Of a stretch of DNA of 29,770 nt, positions 13,453 to 22,900 are shown piece by piece. Source of the stretch: JAIPEI01 sp041685835 (GTDB lineage: Bacteria; Desulfobacterota; DSM-4660; Desulfatiglandales; HGW-15); NCBI GenBank assembly GCA_041685835.1, contig JAWLEX010000028.1:1-29770 (forward strand), in the 5' to 3' direction. The notes under the pieces were generated by a model. It saw only the letters and a list, made by a program, of their open reading frames with translations. It made no database searches and was not told where the DNA came from. The stretch's first letter is position 1. Each line of letters begins with the position of its first letter. A program made the translations under genes and the position numbers.

Positions 13453-15531
13453 TCATGGGGTGGTTTCCCCTGCTCGAATGCGATTGAGCCGTTCGTAGAT
13501 CCCTCCCAGGGCTATGAGCTCCTCGTGGGTCCCTTCCTCGCGAATGCGTCCTCGCTGCATGACCAGGATGCGGTCCGCCTCGCGGATAGTAGAGAGCCGG
13601 TGGGCCACCACTAGGGTCGTGCGGCGGCGGGTTATGCGGTTGATTGCTTCCCTGATCAGCCTTTCCGTCTCGGGGTCCACGCTGGAAGTGGCCTCATCCA
13701 GTATGAGTAAGGCGGGGTCGCCGGCCAGGGCCCTGGCAAAGGACAGGAGTTGCCGCTCCCCGGCCGATAACGTGGCGCCTCCTTCTCCGATCTCGTGATG
13801 GACGCCGTTCGGGAGACGGTCGATAAAGTGGTGTGCGTTTGCTTCACGAAGGGCCTGCTCCACGGCCCCGGGTGTAGCCTTTTCCCGGCCCAGGGCCACA
13901 TTGTCGTAAATGGTCCCGGCAAATAGAAACACCTCCTGCATGACCAGACCGATGCGCTCCCTGAGGAGACGCCTGGGCCAACGGCGGATCTCCATGCCGT
14001 CCACCAGAATCTCCCCCTCCAAGGGTTCATAAAGCCGCTCGATCAGATGGATAAGGGTGGTTTTCCCGCTCCCTGTGGGACCCACCAGGGCCACGATCTC
14101 TCCGGGGTCTATGGTGAAGGAGACTTCCCTGAGAACGGGCTGATCCGGCCTGTAGCCGAAGGATACCCCACGGAATTTCACCCCTCCAGACATGTTATCG
14201 GGCCGTTCGGCCTCTACGTGGTCCGGCGGCTCTTCTTCCGAATGATCCATGAATTCAAAGATGCGTTCCGTGGATGCCATGGCCGCCTGCATGATGTTGT
14301 ATTTTTCGCTGATGTCCCGGATGGGCTTGAAGAACATCTGCATGTAGTTCACGAACGCGACAAGTGAACCCAAAGAGAGCTGCTCCTGAAGAACCTGCCC
14401 TCCTCCGTACCACAGGAGCAGGGCAACGGCGAAGGAAGCGAGAAGTTCCATGAGTGGCATGAACACGGCAAAGACCCGAATTTGTTTCATGCCGGCAAGG
14501 TAGTTTTCGTGGTTGATGCCGGCAAAGGCCCTCATCTGCTCCGTTTCCCGGGCAAACAGTTGAATGATGCGCATGCCGGCGATCCTTTCCTGGAGAAAGG
14601 AGTTCAGCTTTGCCACCTTTTGCCTCAATTCGCGGAAGGCCTCGCGCGCAATGGCGCTGAACAGGAGCGTCAGTACGAAAATCAGGGGCAGGATTGCAAA
14701 GGAGATCAGGGCCAGCTTCCAGTTCAGTGCCAGCAGGATGACAACGATTCCCAGAAGGAGAAACACGTCCTTGAACACGGTTACCAGGACGGACTTGAAC
14801 AGCTCGTTCAGGTTCTCTATATCGTTGGTGGCACGGGTAACGAGACGCCCCAGGGGGTGGCGGTCGAAAAAGCTCATGGCCCGGGCCTGCATACGTTCCA
14901 GGAGCCGGAGGCGGATGTCGTTCATGATGAACTGCCCGGTCTTCTCCAGTAGCATGTGCTGGATGTATCCCAGGACGAAGGTGGCGAGGAGGATGAGGAG
15001 GATGAGGACCCCTATTCCGGCGACGCCCCTCAGGTCCTTGTGCCGTATCCGGCTGAGTTCCGAGGCGTCGAGTTGATTCAGCAGATCCAGGGGGACGCCC
15101 AAGTCGCCGTCCTTCATTATCAACACGCGGTCGGATCGGACGATCTCCCTCAAATCGGACGCAAAGTCGGAGGGGACCCGGTAGTAGCGGTCCCTCGAAA
15201 CTATGCCCTCTTCCCGCAGCCGATGAACAGTCTGCGGTTCCAGGGTCTTTAATTCTTCTCCCGGGATGAGTCCCGAACGGGCGTCAAGTCCCGGTTCGAC
15301 CCCGCCCGCCGGCTCGACCCGGTACCAGGACGCCAGGATGTACCGGTCTATGGCCACCTTGAAGAGGTAAGGAGGGGCCAGCTCCAGGGCGGTGACTGCC
15401 AGGGTCAACAGGAAGGTCCACACAATGGTCCTGCCGAACGGCCTGGCAAAGGGTAAAAGACGGCGCAGGAGCCTCAGGTTGTAAGGCTTTCCCAGTCTCC
15501 CTTCCTCCATGTATCCGTACTCGCCGTACAT
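13453..15531 (-). CDS. ABC exporter half-transporter, subunit 2 (MdlB-like), catalytically intact nucleotide site
   Basis: Inner-membrane exporter subunit with an N-terminal transmembrane domain and a C-terminal ATPase. The ATPase has Walker A GPTGSGKTT, Q-loop VMQEVFLF, a signature LSAGERQ that departs from LSGGQ, Walker B ALLILDEATSSVD with the catalytic Glu, and the H-loop VAHRLST. Between the first two membrane segments there is an insertion of about 100 residues, probably periplasmic, rich in charged residues. GGAGG lies 3 bases before the ATG at 15531; a TTG four codons earlier (15543) is less likely. The product has 692 residues, longer than the usual ~580-600 because of the insertion. 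It pairs with the upstream gene as a heterodimer. The substrate cannot be told. Confidence 0.87.
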   Translation of the reverse strand: MYGEYGYMEEGRLGKPYNLRLLRRLLPFARPFGRTIVWTFLLTLAVTALELAPPYLFKVAIDRYILASWYRVEPAGGVEPGLDARSGLIPGEELKTLEPQTVHRLREEGIVSRDRYYRVPSDFASDLREIVRSDRVLIMKDGDLGVPLDLLNQLDASELSRIRHKDLRGVAGIGVLILLILLATFVLGYIQHMLLEKTGQFIMNDIRLRLLERMQARAMSFFDRHPLGRLVTRATNDIENLNELFKSVLVTVFKDVFLLLGIVVILLALNWKLALISFAILPLIFVLTLLFSAIAREAFRELRQKVAKLNSFLQERIAGMRIIQLFARETEQMRAFAGINHENYLAGMKQIRVFAVFMPLMELLASFAVALLLWYGGGQVLQEQLSLGSLVAFVNYMQMFFKPIRDISEKYNIMQAAMASTERIFEFMDHSEEEPPDHVEAERPDNMSGGVKFRGVSFGYRPDQPVLREVSFTIDPGEIVALVGPTGSGKTTLIHLIERLYEPLEGEILVDGMEIRRWPRRLLRERIGLVMQEVFLFAGTIYDNVALGREKATPGAVEQALREANAHHFIDRLPNGVHHEIGEGGATLSAGERQLLSFARALAGDPALLILDEATSSVDPETERLIREAINRITRRRTTLVVAHRLSTIREADRILVMQRGRIREEGTHEELIALGGIYERLNRIRAGETTP

Positions 15532-15564
15532 GATCCTCCACAACCGCTCTGAAACTGATTCGAA

Positions 15565-17352
15565 TCAGGAATAGTCGCCTTCCAGTTGCCGTTCCAGGCG
15601 GCGCCTGGTGTAAAGCCGGGCGTATATCCCGCCGCGCCCCATGAGTTCCTCGTGATTACCCTCCTCGACCAGCCGTCCCTGATCCAGGACAAAGATGCGA
15701 TGGGCGCGCCGGATCGTGGAAAGCCGGTTGGACACAAAAAGCGTCGTCCGGCCGGCGCGCCGGGCGAGGACCCGGTTCAGGATGCGGGCCTCTGTTCGTG
15801 TGTCCACCATGGAAAGTGCGTCGTCCATGATGAGCACGGGAGGATCGGATACAAGCGCCCTGGCAATGGTGAGCCTCTGCCTCTGGCCCCCGGACAGGGA
15901 CAGCCCGCGCTCTCCCACCAGGGTGTCGAGCCCGCGGTCGAGCTCCCTGAGCTCATCGTGGAGCTGGGCCGTCTTGAGGGCGTCCACAAGGGCCTCATCC
16001 GGAACATCCCGCTGTCCTAGGAGAAGGTTGTTTCGAAAAGTATCCGAAAACAAAACGGTTTCCTGGGTCACTACGCCGATTGCTTCACGGAGCTCCTTGA
16101 GATCGTATCCGGTGATGTCCCCCCCGTCCAGGAACACGGTCTCTTCCGGAAGAGGCAGAAGTCGGGGCAGACACAAAAGCAGGGTGGTCTTTCCCGCCCC
16201 CACACGGCCTACGACGGCCGTGGTCCATCCCGCTTCTATGGACAGGGAGATATCGAACAGGGCGTCGTGGTTCTGGCCCGGATAGCGGATGGAAAGGCCT
16301 TGAATGCGAATGCCGCCGCGAGTGGGCCTGGGAAGCGGTATTGGTGCGGATGGAGACAGGATGTCCGGCGCCTCTTCGAGAATACGGTGGATCCGCTTCA
16401 TGGAGGTGGTGCCTCTTTGCATGAGGTTTATGACCCATCCCATGGCCATGAGGGGCCAGGCGAGAAGGTTTAAGTAAGCGGCAAAGGCGACGAAATCACC
16501 GGTGGAGATGTGGTCGAGCACGGCCAGCCGCCCGCCGAACCACACTACCACGCAGAGCCCCAGGTTCGTAAACACCACCATAAGCGGGAAAAGGAGGGCC
16601 AGGGTTCGGGCTAGACTGAGGTTTTCATTGACATATCGCTCTCCCTCATGCCGAAGTCGCGACAGGGTCCAGGGTTCACGGGCGTAGACCTTGACCACAC
16701 GGATCCCGGAAAAGGCCTCGCGGACGCGTTCGGTAAGACCGGAAAACGCATGTTGAACCCTTTCGTACCCCGAGGACATTCGCCGTGTCAGCCTGCGCGA
16801 GAAAAAGACGATGAACGGCATGGGAACCAGCGCGAGCATGGTCAAGCTGGGGCTCAGGTGTAACATGAAGCCGATGGTCGCGGCCCCCAGCACCAGGGAG
16901 TCCACCAGGGCGACGAGTCCCATGCCCGCGGCCATTCGAATCGCGTTGAGGTCGTTTGTGGCCCGGGCCATTAAGTCGCCCGTGCGTGCCTTTCGGTAGA
17001 AAGACGGGCTCAGGGCCTGCAGATGCTCGTAAAGCAGGTTACGAAGCCTCTCTTCGAGGATGCGTGAATGGCCCAGCAGGGCGAGACGCCAGAAGAACCT
17101 GAATATCGCTATGAGGAGGGCAAGCCCCAGGATGGCCCCGGCATACCGGACGAGAAGGGCGGGTGACGCCTGAAAGGAAGTGAGGGCGTCCACGGCCGAC
17201 CTTAGGATGAGAGGGATCTGGAGTTGAAGCAAATCCACCACGAGCAGGAAGAAGAGGCCGGCGGCGAGCCGGCCGAAGTTCTCCCTGAACAGGGGAATGA
17301 GGGGACGAAACGGGCGGATTATTTCCGTGAAGCTTGAACCGGGGTATCCCAT
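15565..17352 (-). CDS. ABC exporter half-transporter, subunit 1 (MdlA-like), degenerate Walker B
   Basis: A 595-residue membrane-spanning half-transporter with six predicted helices in the first ~320 residues and a C-terminal ATPase. Walker A is VVGRVGAGKTTLL and the signature is a canonical LSGGQRQRLTIARAL. Walker B reads LIMDDALSMVD, so the catalytic Glu is Asp, and the H-loop His position is Asn (VSNRLST). In heterodimers such as MdlAB or TM287/288 one subunit has just this pattern, while its partner has the intact Walker B and the altered signature. The ATG at 17352 has only a weak purine-rich site. It is the first gene of a two-gene minus-strand operon, ending 33 bases before the second subunit. 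Confidence 0.88.
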   Translation of the reverse strand: MGYPGSSFTEIIRPFRPLIPLFRENFGRLAAGLFFLLVVDLLQLQIPLILRSAVDALTSFQASPALLVRYAGAILGLALLIAIFRFFWRLALLGHSRILEERLRNLLYEHLQALSPSFYRKARTGDLMARATNDLNAIRMAAGMGLVALVDSLVLGAATIGFMLHLSPSLTMLALVPMPFIVFFSRRLTRRMSSGYERVQHAFSGLTERVREAFSGIRVVKVYAREPWTLSRLRHEGERYVNENLSLARTLALLFPLMVVFTNLGLCVVVWFGGRLAVLDHISTGDFVAFAAYLNLLAWPLMAMGWVINLMQRGTTSMKRIHRILEEAPDILSPSAPIPLPRPTRGGIRIQGLSIRYPGQNHDALFDISLSIEAGWTTAVVGRVGAGKTTLLLCLPRLLPLPEETVFLDGGDITGYDLKELREAIGVVTQETVLFSDTFRNNLLLGQRDVPDEALVDALKTAQLHDELRELDRGLDTLVGERGLSLSGGQRQRLTIARALVSDPPVLIMDDALSMVDTRTEARILNRVLARRAGRTTLFVSNRLSTIRRAHRIFVLDQGRLVEEGNHEELMGRGGIYARLYTRRRLERQLEGDYS

Positions 17353-17744
17353 AAAATCATTTCTCTCGCCAAGGCGCCAAGATCGCCGAATCCTGCATAC
17401 TGGGGATACTTAAGGCCCTGAAGGTTGTCAAGCCGGGAACGCCGTGTTCCCGGGGCCGGTTTGTCCTCGTGCCCTTGTCGCTTTCATTTCTGTTTCACCA
17501 CATAAGGGCGCGAAGAGCAAGAACGGCCGCCTCGATCTTCGGCGGCGGGGAGCATATCTGAAATCCGCTTGAGAAAATTTTCCTGAAAACCTATGATTTT
17601 AAAATGGTGATCGTGCAAAAAGAGCATTTTTTCACAGGGCGCACTGGATCGTAAATATAACATGTTGAATTTAATAATTTTGTCCCTTGGCGTTCCCGGC
17701 GTCTTTGCGGGAAAAAAGAGGTTTTGCGAATCCATCGGGGATGT
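17353..17744. other. Intergenic region with degenerate dispersed repeats
   Basis: No gene is supported in these ~390 bases. Three short stretches resemble remnants of dispersed repeats: 17356-17380 (CTCTCGCCAAGGCGCCAAG), 17492-17516 (TTTCACCACATAAGGGCGCGAAGAG) and 17686-17716 (CTTGGCGTTCCCGGCGTCTT and onward, the complement of the first type). A similar stretch occurs at 963-995. Confidence 0.5.
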
Positions 17745-18713
17745 ATGCCTGGTATGAACCAGTCGGAAGAGGTGCGGGCCGTGTGGAGCATCAAGCGGCG
17801 AAAGACTGTGTGCCCGGCGGCTTTACTAATGTGCCTCCTTTTGTGGTGGGGCTTCTGTCCTGAAGCAGCGGATGCGGAGGACCCGCCGGGAGGAGGGGTC
17901 CGCAGGTCAATCCTTCAGGGGGCCTGGTATCCGGCGGACCCCGGCGTGCTCAGCCGCCTTATTCATTCCAGCCTCTCGGATGCCACGCCTCCCGAGGTCA
18001 AGGGCCGCATCCGTGGACTCGTGGTCCCTCATGCCGGCTATCAATACTCCGGCCCTGTGGCGGCCCACGCCTATCGCCTGATCCAGGGGCGCACCGTGGA
18101 ACGTGTGGTCCTGGTGGGCCCCAGTCACCGAATGAGGTTCGACGGCATTTCGGTGTCCCGCCACGATGCGTATGAAACCCCCCTCGGCCGTGTGCCGGTG
18201 GACAGATCCTTGGCGGATCGGCTCATAGGCTTTGACCCGGAAATCCGCTTTGTCCCCGATGCCCACGCCGTGGAGCACTCCCTGGAGATACAGCTACCGT
18301 TTCTGCAGACCGTTCTTAAAGACGTCAGCATTGTCCCGGTGATCATGGGCCGACAGGATCCGGCCGCGTGTTCACTCCTGGCCGAGGCCCTGGTCCGGAT
18401 AGTGGGAGACGATAGGGCTACCCTGATTGTGGCAAGCACTGATCTTTCCCACTTTCACGATGACACCACTGCAAGGGCCCTGGACAGGGTCTTCACAAGG
18501 CACGTGAAAGACTTCGATCCTGAGGGGCTGTCCCTGGCCCTGGCGGCGGGGCAATGCGAGGCGTGCGGAGGCGGCGCCGTAGTGACGGTCCTGACGGCCT
18601 TCGAAAAGCTGGGGGCGGGCCGATGCGTCATTCTCGAGTACGCCACCTCCGGAGATGTGACCGGAGATCGCAAACGTGTGGTCGGGTACCTGTCCGCCGC
18701 GATCCTCGAATGA
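17745..18713 (+). CDS. amrB: Memo-like protein (AmmeMemoRadiSam system protein B) with an N-terminal signal peptide
   Basis: A 322-residue protein of the Memo family, related to LigB-type dioxygenases. Family motifs are in order: GAWYPADP, VPHAGYQYSGPVAAHAY, VGPSHR, VEHSLEIQLPFLQ, ASTDLSHFHDD and CEACGGGAVVT. The conserved His in these motifs form the metal-like site. Unlike most members, it starts with a basic stretch and a hydrophobic run (SIKRRKTVCPAALLMCLLLWWGF, then EAADAED), which looks like a signal peptide and would place it in the periplasm. The start is uncertain: ATG at 17745 or 17754, or TTG at 17724. The AMMECR1 and radical SAM partners are not in the window. pcm follows 105 bases later. 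Confidence 0.82.
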   Translation: MPGMNQSEEVRAVWSIKRRKTVCPAALLMCLLLWWGFCPEAADAEDPPGGGVRRSILQGAWYPADPGVLSRLIHSSLSDATPPEVKGRIRGLVVPHAGYQYSGPVAAHAYRLIQGRTVERVVLVGPSHRMRFDGISVSRHDAYETPLGRVPVDRSLADRLIGFDPEIRFVPDAHAVEHSLEIQLPFLQTVLKDVSIVPVIMGRQDPAACSLLAEALVRIVGDDRATLIVASTDLSHFHDDTTARALDRVFTRHVKDFDPEGLSLALAAGQCEACGGGAVVTVLTAFEKLGAGRCVILEYATSGDVTGDRKRVVGYLSAAILE

Positions 18714-18818
18714 GACGGCGGGCCGGGAGCGCAGGCTCACGAGTAGAGTTTTAGATGAGGTGCGGACCTTCGGGGGACCGGCAAGCAGCCTGACTCCGCC
18801 TTCGGATGGAGAAACTGT

Positions 18819-19472
18819 ATGACCAAGGATAACGACGACCGTTCCGAGCGTGAACGTATGGTAAGGAACCAGCTTGTCCCGCGGGGAATTCGGGACCAGG
18901 GCGTGCTTCGGGCCATGCGGAAGGTCCCCAGGCACCGCTTTGTAGGAGAGGATCTGCTGGGCGACGCATATGACGACCACCCTATGCCTATCGGACACAG
19001 GCAGACCATTTCGCAGCCTTATATTGTGGCCCTGATGACCCAGGCCCTTGAGCTGACCGGCCGCGAGAAGACCCTCGAGATAGGCACTGGGAGCGGGTAC
19101 CAGACCGCTGTTCTGGCCGAGCTTTCCAGCGAGGTCTACACCGTGGAGAGGATCCCGGAACTCCTCCGAAGCGCGGAGACGGCCCTGGCCGGGCTTGGAT
19201 ACACCAACATCCATTTCAAGGCCTTTGACGGGACCATGGGATGGGATGAACACAAGCCGTACGACGCAGTCTTGGTAACGGCTGGGGCGCCGGGTGTCCC
19301 CGGCCCCCTTCGTCAACAATTGGCCGATGGGGGCCGCATGGTGATTCCGATTGGGGACCGCCAAAGCCAGGAGCTCGTCAAGATTACAAAGAACGGCGAT
19401 CGATTTGAAGAGAGCTCTCTGGGGGGATGCCGCTTCGTGGACCTCATAGGCCTTCATGGGTGGAAGGGGTGA
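18819..19472 (+). CDS. pcm: Protein-L-isoaspartate O-methyltransferase
   Basis: A 217-residue cytoplasmic enzyme that methylates L-isoaspartyl residues in damaged proteins using S-adenosylmethionine, starting their repair. It has the family opening (RMVRNQLVPRGIRDQGVLRAM, VPRHRFV), the substrate motif PMPIGHRQTISQPYIVALM, SAM motif LEIGTGSGYQTAVLA, and VTAGAPGVPGPLRQQLADGGRMVIPIG. Length fits the family (~210). GGAG upstream of the ATG at 18819 is at acceptable distance. It may be co-transcribed with the Memo-like gene. Confidence 0.93.
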   Translation: MTKDNDDRSERERMVRNQLVPRGIRDQGVLRAMRKVPRHRFVGEDLLGDAYDDHPMPIGHRQTISQPYIVALMTQALELTGREKTLEIGTGSGYQTAVLAELSSEVYTVERIPELLRSAETALAGLGYTNIHFKAFDGTMGWDEHKPYDAVLVTAGAPGVPGPLRQQLADGGRMVIPIGDRQSQELVKITKNGDRFEESSLGGCRFVDLIGLHGWKG

Positions 19473-19741
19473 AGATTGGCTGTGCACGGGCGCGTTCAGC
19501 AATCGGGACGAGGTTTCCGTTCCGGTTCACACCCGATCAGCCGGCGGTTATTCGACACGTGACTAGAGATCTTGCAGGAGACCGACCCACACAGAGGCTG
19601 GTCATGGGCGATGTGGCTTCGGGAAGACTGCCGCGGCCGCAGCCTTGGTGCATCCCTGCGCCGCATGGTTAATGAAATCCTGGGAAGGACTTGGGTTCGA
19701 AGGGGCTTGTCCCCGGGGCCGCCCGGTTCACGAGTTTCCCC
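19473..19741. other. Intergenic region without recognised features
   Basis: About 270 bases between pcm and the carB promoter. No credible gene, tRNA or terminator was found; short open frames here lack ribosome sites and family resemblance. Confidence 0.5.
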
Positions 19742-19771
19742 TTGACACCCCGAAGACCTCTTACCTATATT
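19742..19771 (+). promoter_or_regulatory. Sigma-70 promoter of carB
   Basis: A perfect TTGACA (19742-19747) and a TATATT (19766-19771) are 18 bases apart. The start would be near 19778, giving a leader of about 165 bases before carB that holds a terminator-like hairpin. Confidence 0.7.
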
Positions 19772-19839
19772 AGCTCCCCTTAAGGAAATTGCCTCTAAAT
19801 GAGCAGAACTGGATGTTTCGAGGTGAGGCGCGGAGGCCG

Positions 19840-19876
19840 ACCCACGGAGACCCGGTTGCGGGTTCGTGGGTTTTTT
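19840..19876 (+). terminator. Terminator hairpin in the carB leader, possible attenuator
   Basis: ACCCACG (19840-19846) pairs with CGTGGGT (19865-19871), and inside it ACCCG (19850-19854) pairs with CGGGT (19859-19863) around GTTG. Six T follow (19871-19876). Because it lies between the promoter at 19742-19771 and the carB start at 19944, it would stop transcription in the leader unless prevented. No clear PyrR-binding motif was seen. If the promoter is false, it could simply end transcripts from pcm. Confidence 0.75.
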
Positions 19877-19943
19877 GCCGTGAGGCCCTGGCGGAGCACT
19901 TTGAGCGCCGGCCCTCTCAGGCCCACCAGGAAAGGAGAATACC

Positions 19944-22900
19944 ATGCCCAAGCGCCGTGACATCAATAAGATCATGATAATAGGTTCCGGCCCCATTGTG
20001 ATTGGACAGGCATGCGAGTTTGACTACTCAGGCACTCAGGCCTGCAAGGCACTGCGCAAGCTGGGGTACGAGATCGTGCTGGTGAACTCCAACCCCGCCA
20101 CCATCATGACCGATCCGGGTATGGCCGACGTGACCTACATAGAGCCCCTGGACCTGGATACCATGCGGCGCATCGTGGAGAGGGAAAAACCGGATGCACT
20201 CCTGCCCAACCTCGGCGGGCAGTCCGCGCTCAACCTCTCATCCGAACTCGCCCGCACCGGGGTGCTCGAACAGAACGGGGTAAAGATCATCGGCGTACAA
20301 GTGGATGCCATCAAGAGGGGCGAGGACCGGATCGCCTTCAAGGAGACCATGGATCGGCTGGGCATCGACATGCCTCGAAGCGAACCGGCCTACAGCGTTG
20401 AGGAGGCCGAACGAATCGCGGAGAACCTGGGGTATCCCTTGGTGATTCGCCCGGCTTACACCATGGGCGGCACGGGCGGGGGCCATGTGTATAACGTGGA
20501 GGAACTCAGGGTGATCGCGGCCCGGGGACTGGCAGCCAGCATGGTGGGGCAGATCCTCGTGGAGGAGTCGGTCCTGGGATGGGAGGAACTGGAACTGGAA
20601 GTCGTCCGGGACGCCGGGAATCAGCTCATAACGGTCTGCTTCATCGAGAACGTCGATGCCATGGGGGTTCATACCGGCGATTCTTACTGCACGGCCCCCA
20701 TGCTCACCATCAGCTCCGAGCTTCAGGAACGGCTGCAGCAATACTCCTACGCCATCGTCGAGGCCATCGAGGTCATCGGCGGAACCAACATCCAGTTCGC
20801 CCACGATCCTGAGACCGGAAGGGTGGTGGTGATCGAGATCAATCCCAGGACCTCCAGGTCTTCGGCGCTGGCGTCCAAGGCCACGGGGTTTCCCATCGCG
20901 GCCATCTCCGCCATGCTGGCCGGCGGCCTGACCCTTGACGAGATCCCCTACTGGCGGGAGGGCACCCTGGACAAGTACACACCCTGGGGGGATTACGTGG
21001 TGGTGAAGTTCGCCCGATGGGGGTTTGAGAAGTTCCCGGGGGCAGAGGATAAGCTGGGGACCCAGATGCGGGCCGTCGGAGAGGTCATGAGCATAGGGAA
21101 GACCTACAAGGAGGCCTTTCAGAAGGCTATCCGCTCCCTGGAGACCGGCCGCTCCGGCCTGGGTTTCGCCGCGGACTTTCACGAGCGTCCCCTGGAAGAC
21201 CTCATGGACCGCCTCTCAGAGCCGTCGAGCGAGCGGCAGTTCATAATGTACGAGGCGCTTCGAAAAGGCGCGGACATAGAGGCCCTCTCTCAAAAGACGC
21301 ACATCAAGCCATGGTTCATAGAGCAGATGAGCGAACTCGTGGCCCTGGAAGAGGAGATCCTCGGCCGCGGTCCGGGTGATCTTCCGGACGCCCTTCTCGA
21401 GCGGGCCAAAAGGGACGGCTTCAGCGATCGCTACCTTTCCATGCTGCTCAGGCGTCCCGAGGGGGAGATTCGGAAGCGCCGGACCGACCTGGGGGTCGTG
21501 GAGGCCTGGGACTCGGTGCCGGTGAGCGGGGTGGATGACGCGTCGTACTACTACTCCACTTACAACGGGCCGGACCGTGTGGAGGCCGTTTTCGGCCGGA
21601 AGATCATGGTGCTGGGAGGCGGGCCGAACCGGATCGGGCAGGGGATCGAGTTCGATTACTGCTGCGTGCACGCGGCTTTTGCGATCCGGGACGAAGGCCT
21701 TGAATCGATCATGGTGAACTGCAACCCGGAGACGGTCTCTACGGATTATGACACCTCGAACAGGCTCTACTTCGAACCCCTTACCGTGGAGGACGTGCTC
21801 AGCATCTATGAAAAGGAGAAGCCGGAGGGTGTGATCGTGCAGTTCGGCGGACAGACGCCGTTGAACCTCGCCGGCGAACTCGCGGCCGCGGGCGTGCGGA
21901 TAATCGGGACTTCCCCGGACACCATCGACCTGGCCGAGGACCGTGACCGGTTCCGGCATAAGATGCAAAAGCTCGGCATCCCGGAACCCGATTCCGACAT
22001 GGCGAGCACCCTTGAAGAGGCCCTGCGGGCCGCGGAGCGCATAGGCTATCCCCTGATGGTGAGGCCTTCCTATGTCCTGGGCGGCCGGGGCATGGAAGTG
22101 ATTCATGACGAGGAGATGCTGAGCCGTTACGTAGAGGCGGCTGTGGGTGTCTCGCCGGAGCGTCCCATCCTGATCGACAAGTTCCTGGAGAACGCCATAG
22201 AGGTGGAGGCGGACGCCATTGCCGACGGGACCGACGCATTTGTCCCTGCGGTCATGGAGCATATCGAGCTGGCGGGCGTACACTCGGGCGATTCGGCCTG
22301 CGTGATCCCGGCCATCAGTATTCCGGCCAAGCACCTGGAGACCATCGAGGAGTACACACGCAGGATAGCCGTTGAGCTGAATGTGGTGGGACTCATGAAC
22401 ATACAGTATGCCATAGCGGAGGACACGGTCTACATCCTGGAGGCCAATCCGCGGGCTTCCCGAACCGTGCCGCTGGTCTCCAAGGTGTGCGGCATTCCCA
22501 TGGCCCGGCTGGCCACCCAGCTCATGCTGGGCAAGAAGCTGGCCGATCTGGATATCAAGAAGGTCAATGTATCCCACTTCGGGGTAAAGGAGGCGGTCTT
22601 TCCCTTTAATATGTTTCCCGAGGTGGACCCGCTTCTGGGCCCGGAGATGCGTTCCACCGGAGAGGTCCTGGGCATGGCCGACTCCTTCGGTTTGGCCTAC
22701 TACAAGGCCCAGGCGGCCGCCCAACAGGTGCTGCCGCTGGAGGGCACCGTCCTTATCACAGTGGCCGAACGGGATCGCCCGGCCGTTCTCGAGGTGGCGA
22801 GGCAGTTTCACAATCTCGGGTTCAAGGTCAAGGCCACCAACGGGACCCAGAGGTTTCTCGCGGAGCAGGGCATAGAGGCGGAGCTGATAGCCAAGATGCA

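Noticed and set aside
19789..19977. A leader peptide gene before carB
   Set aside because: The frame overlaps the carB start, has no ribosome site and no run of a regulatory amino acid.
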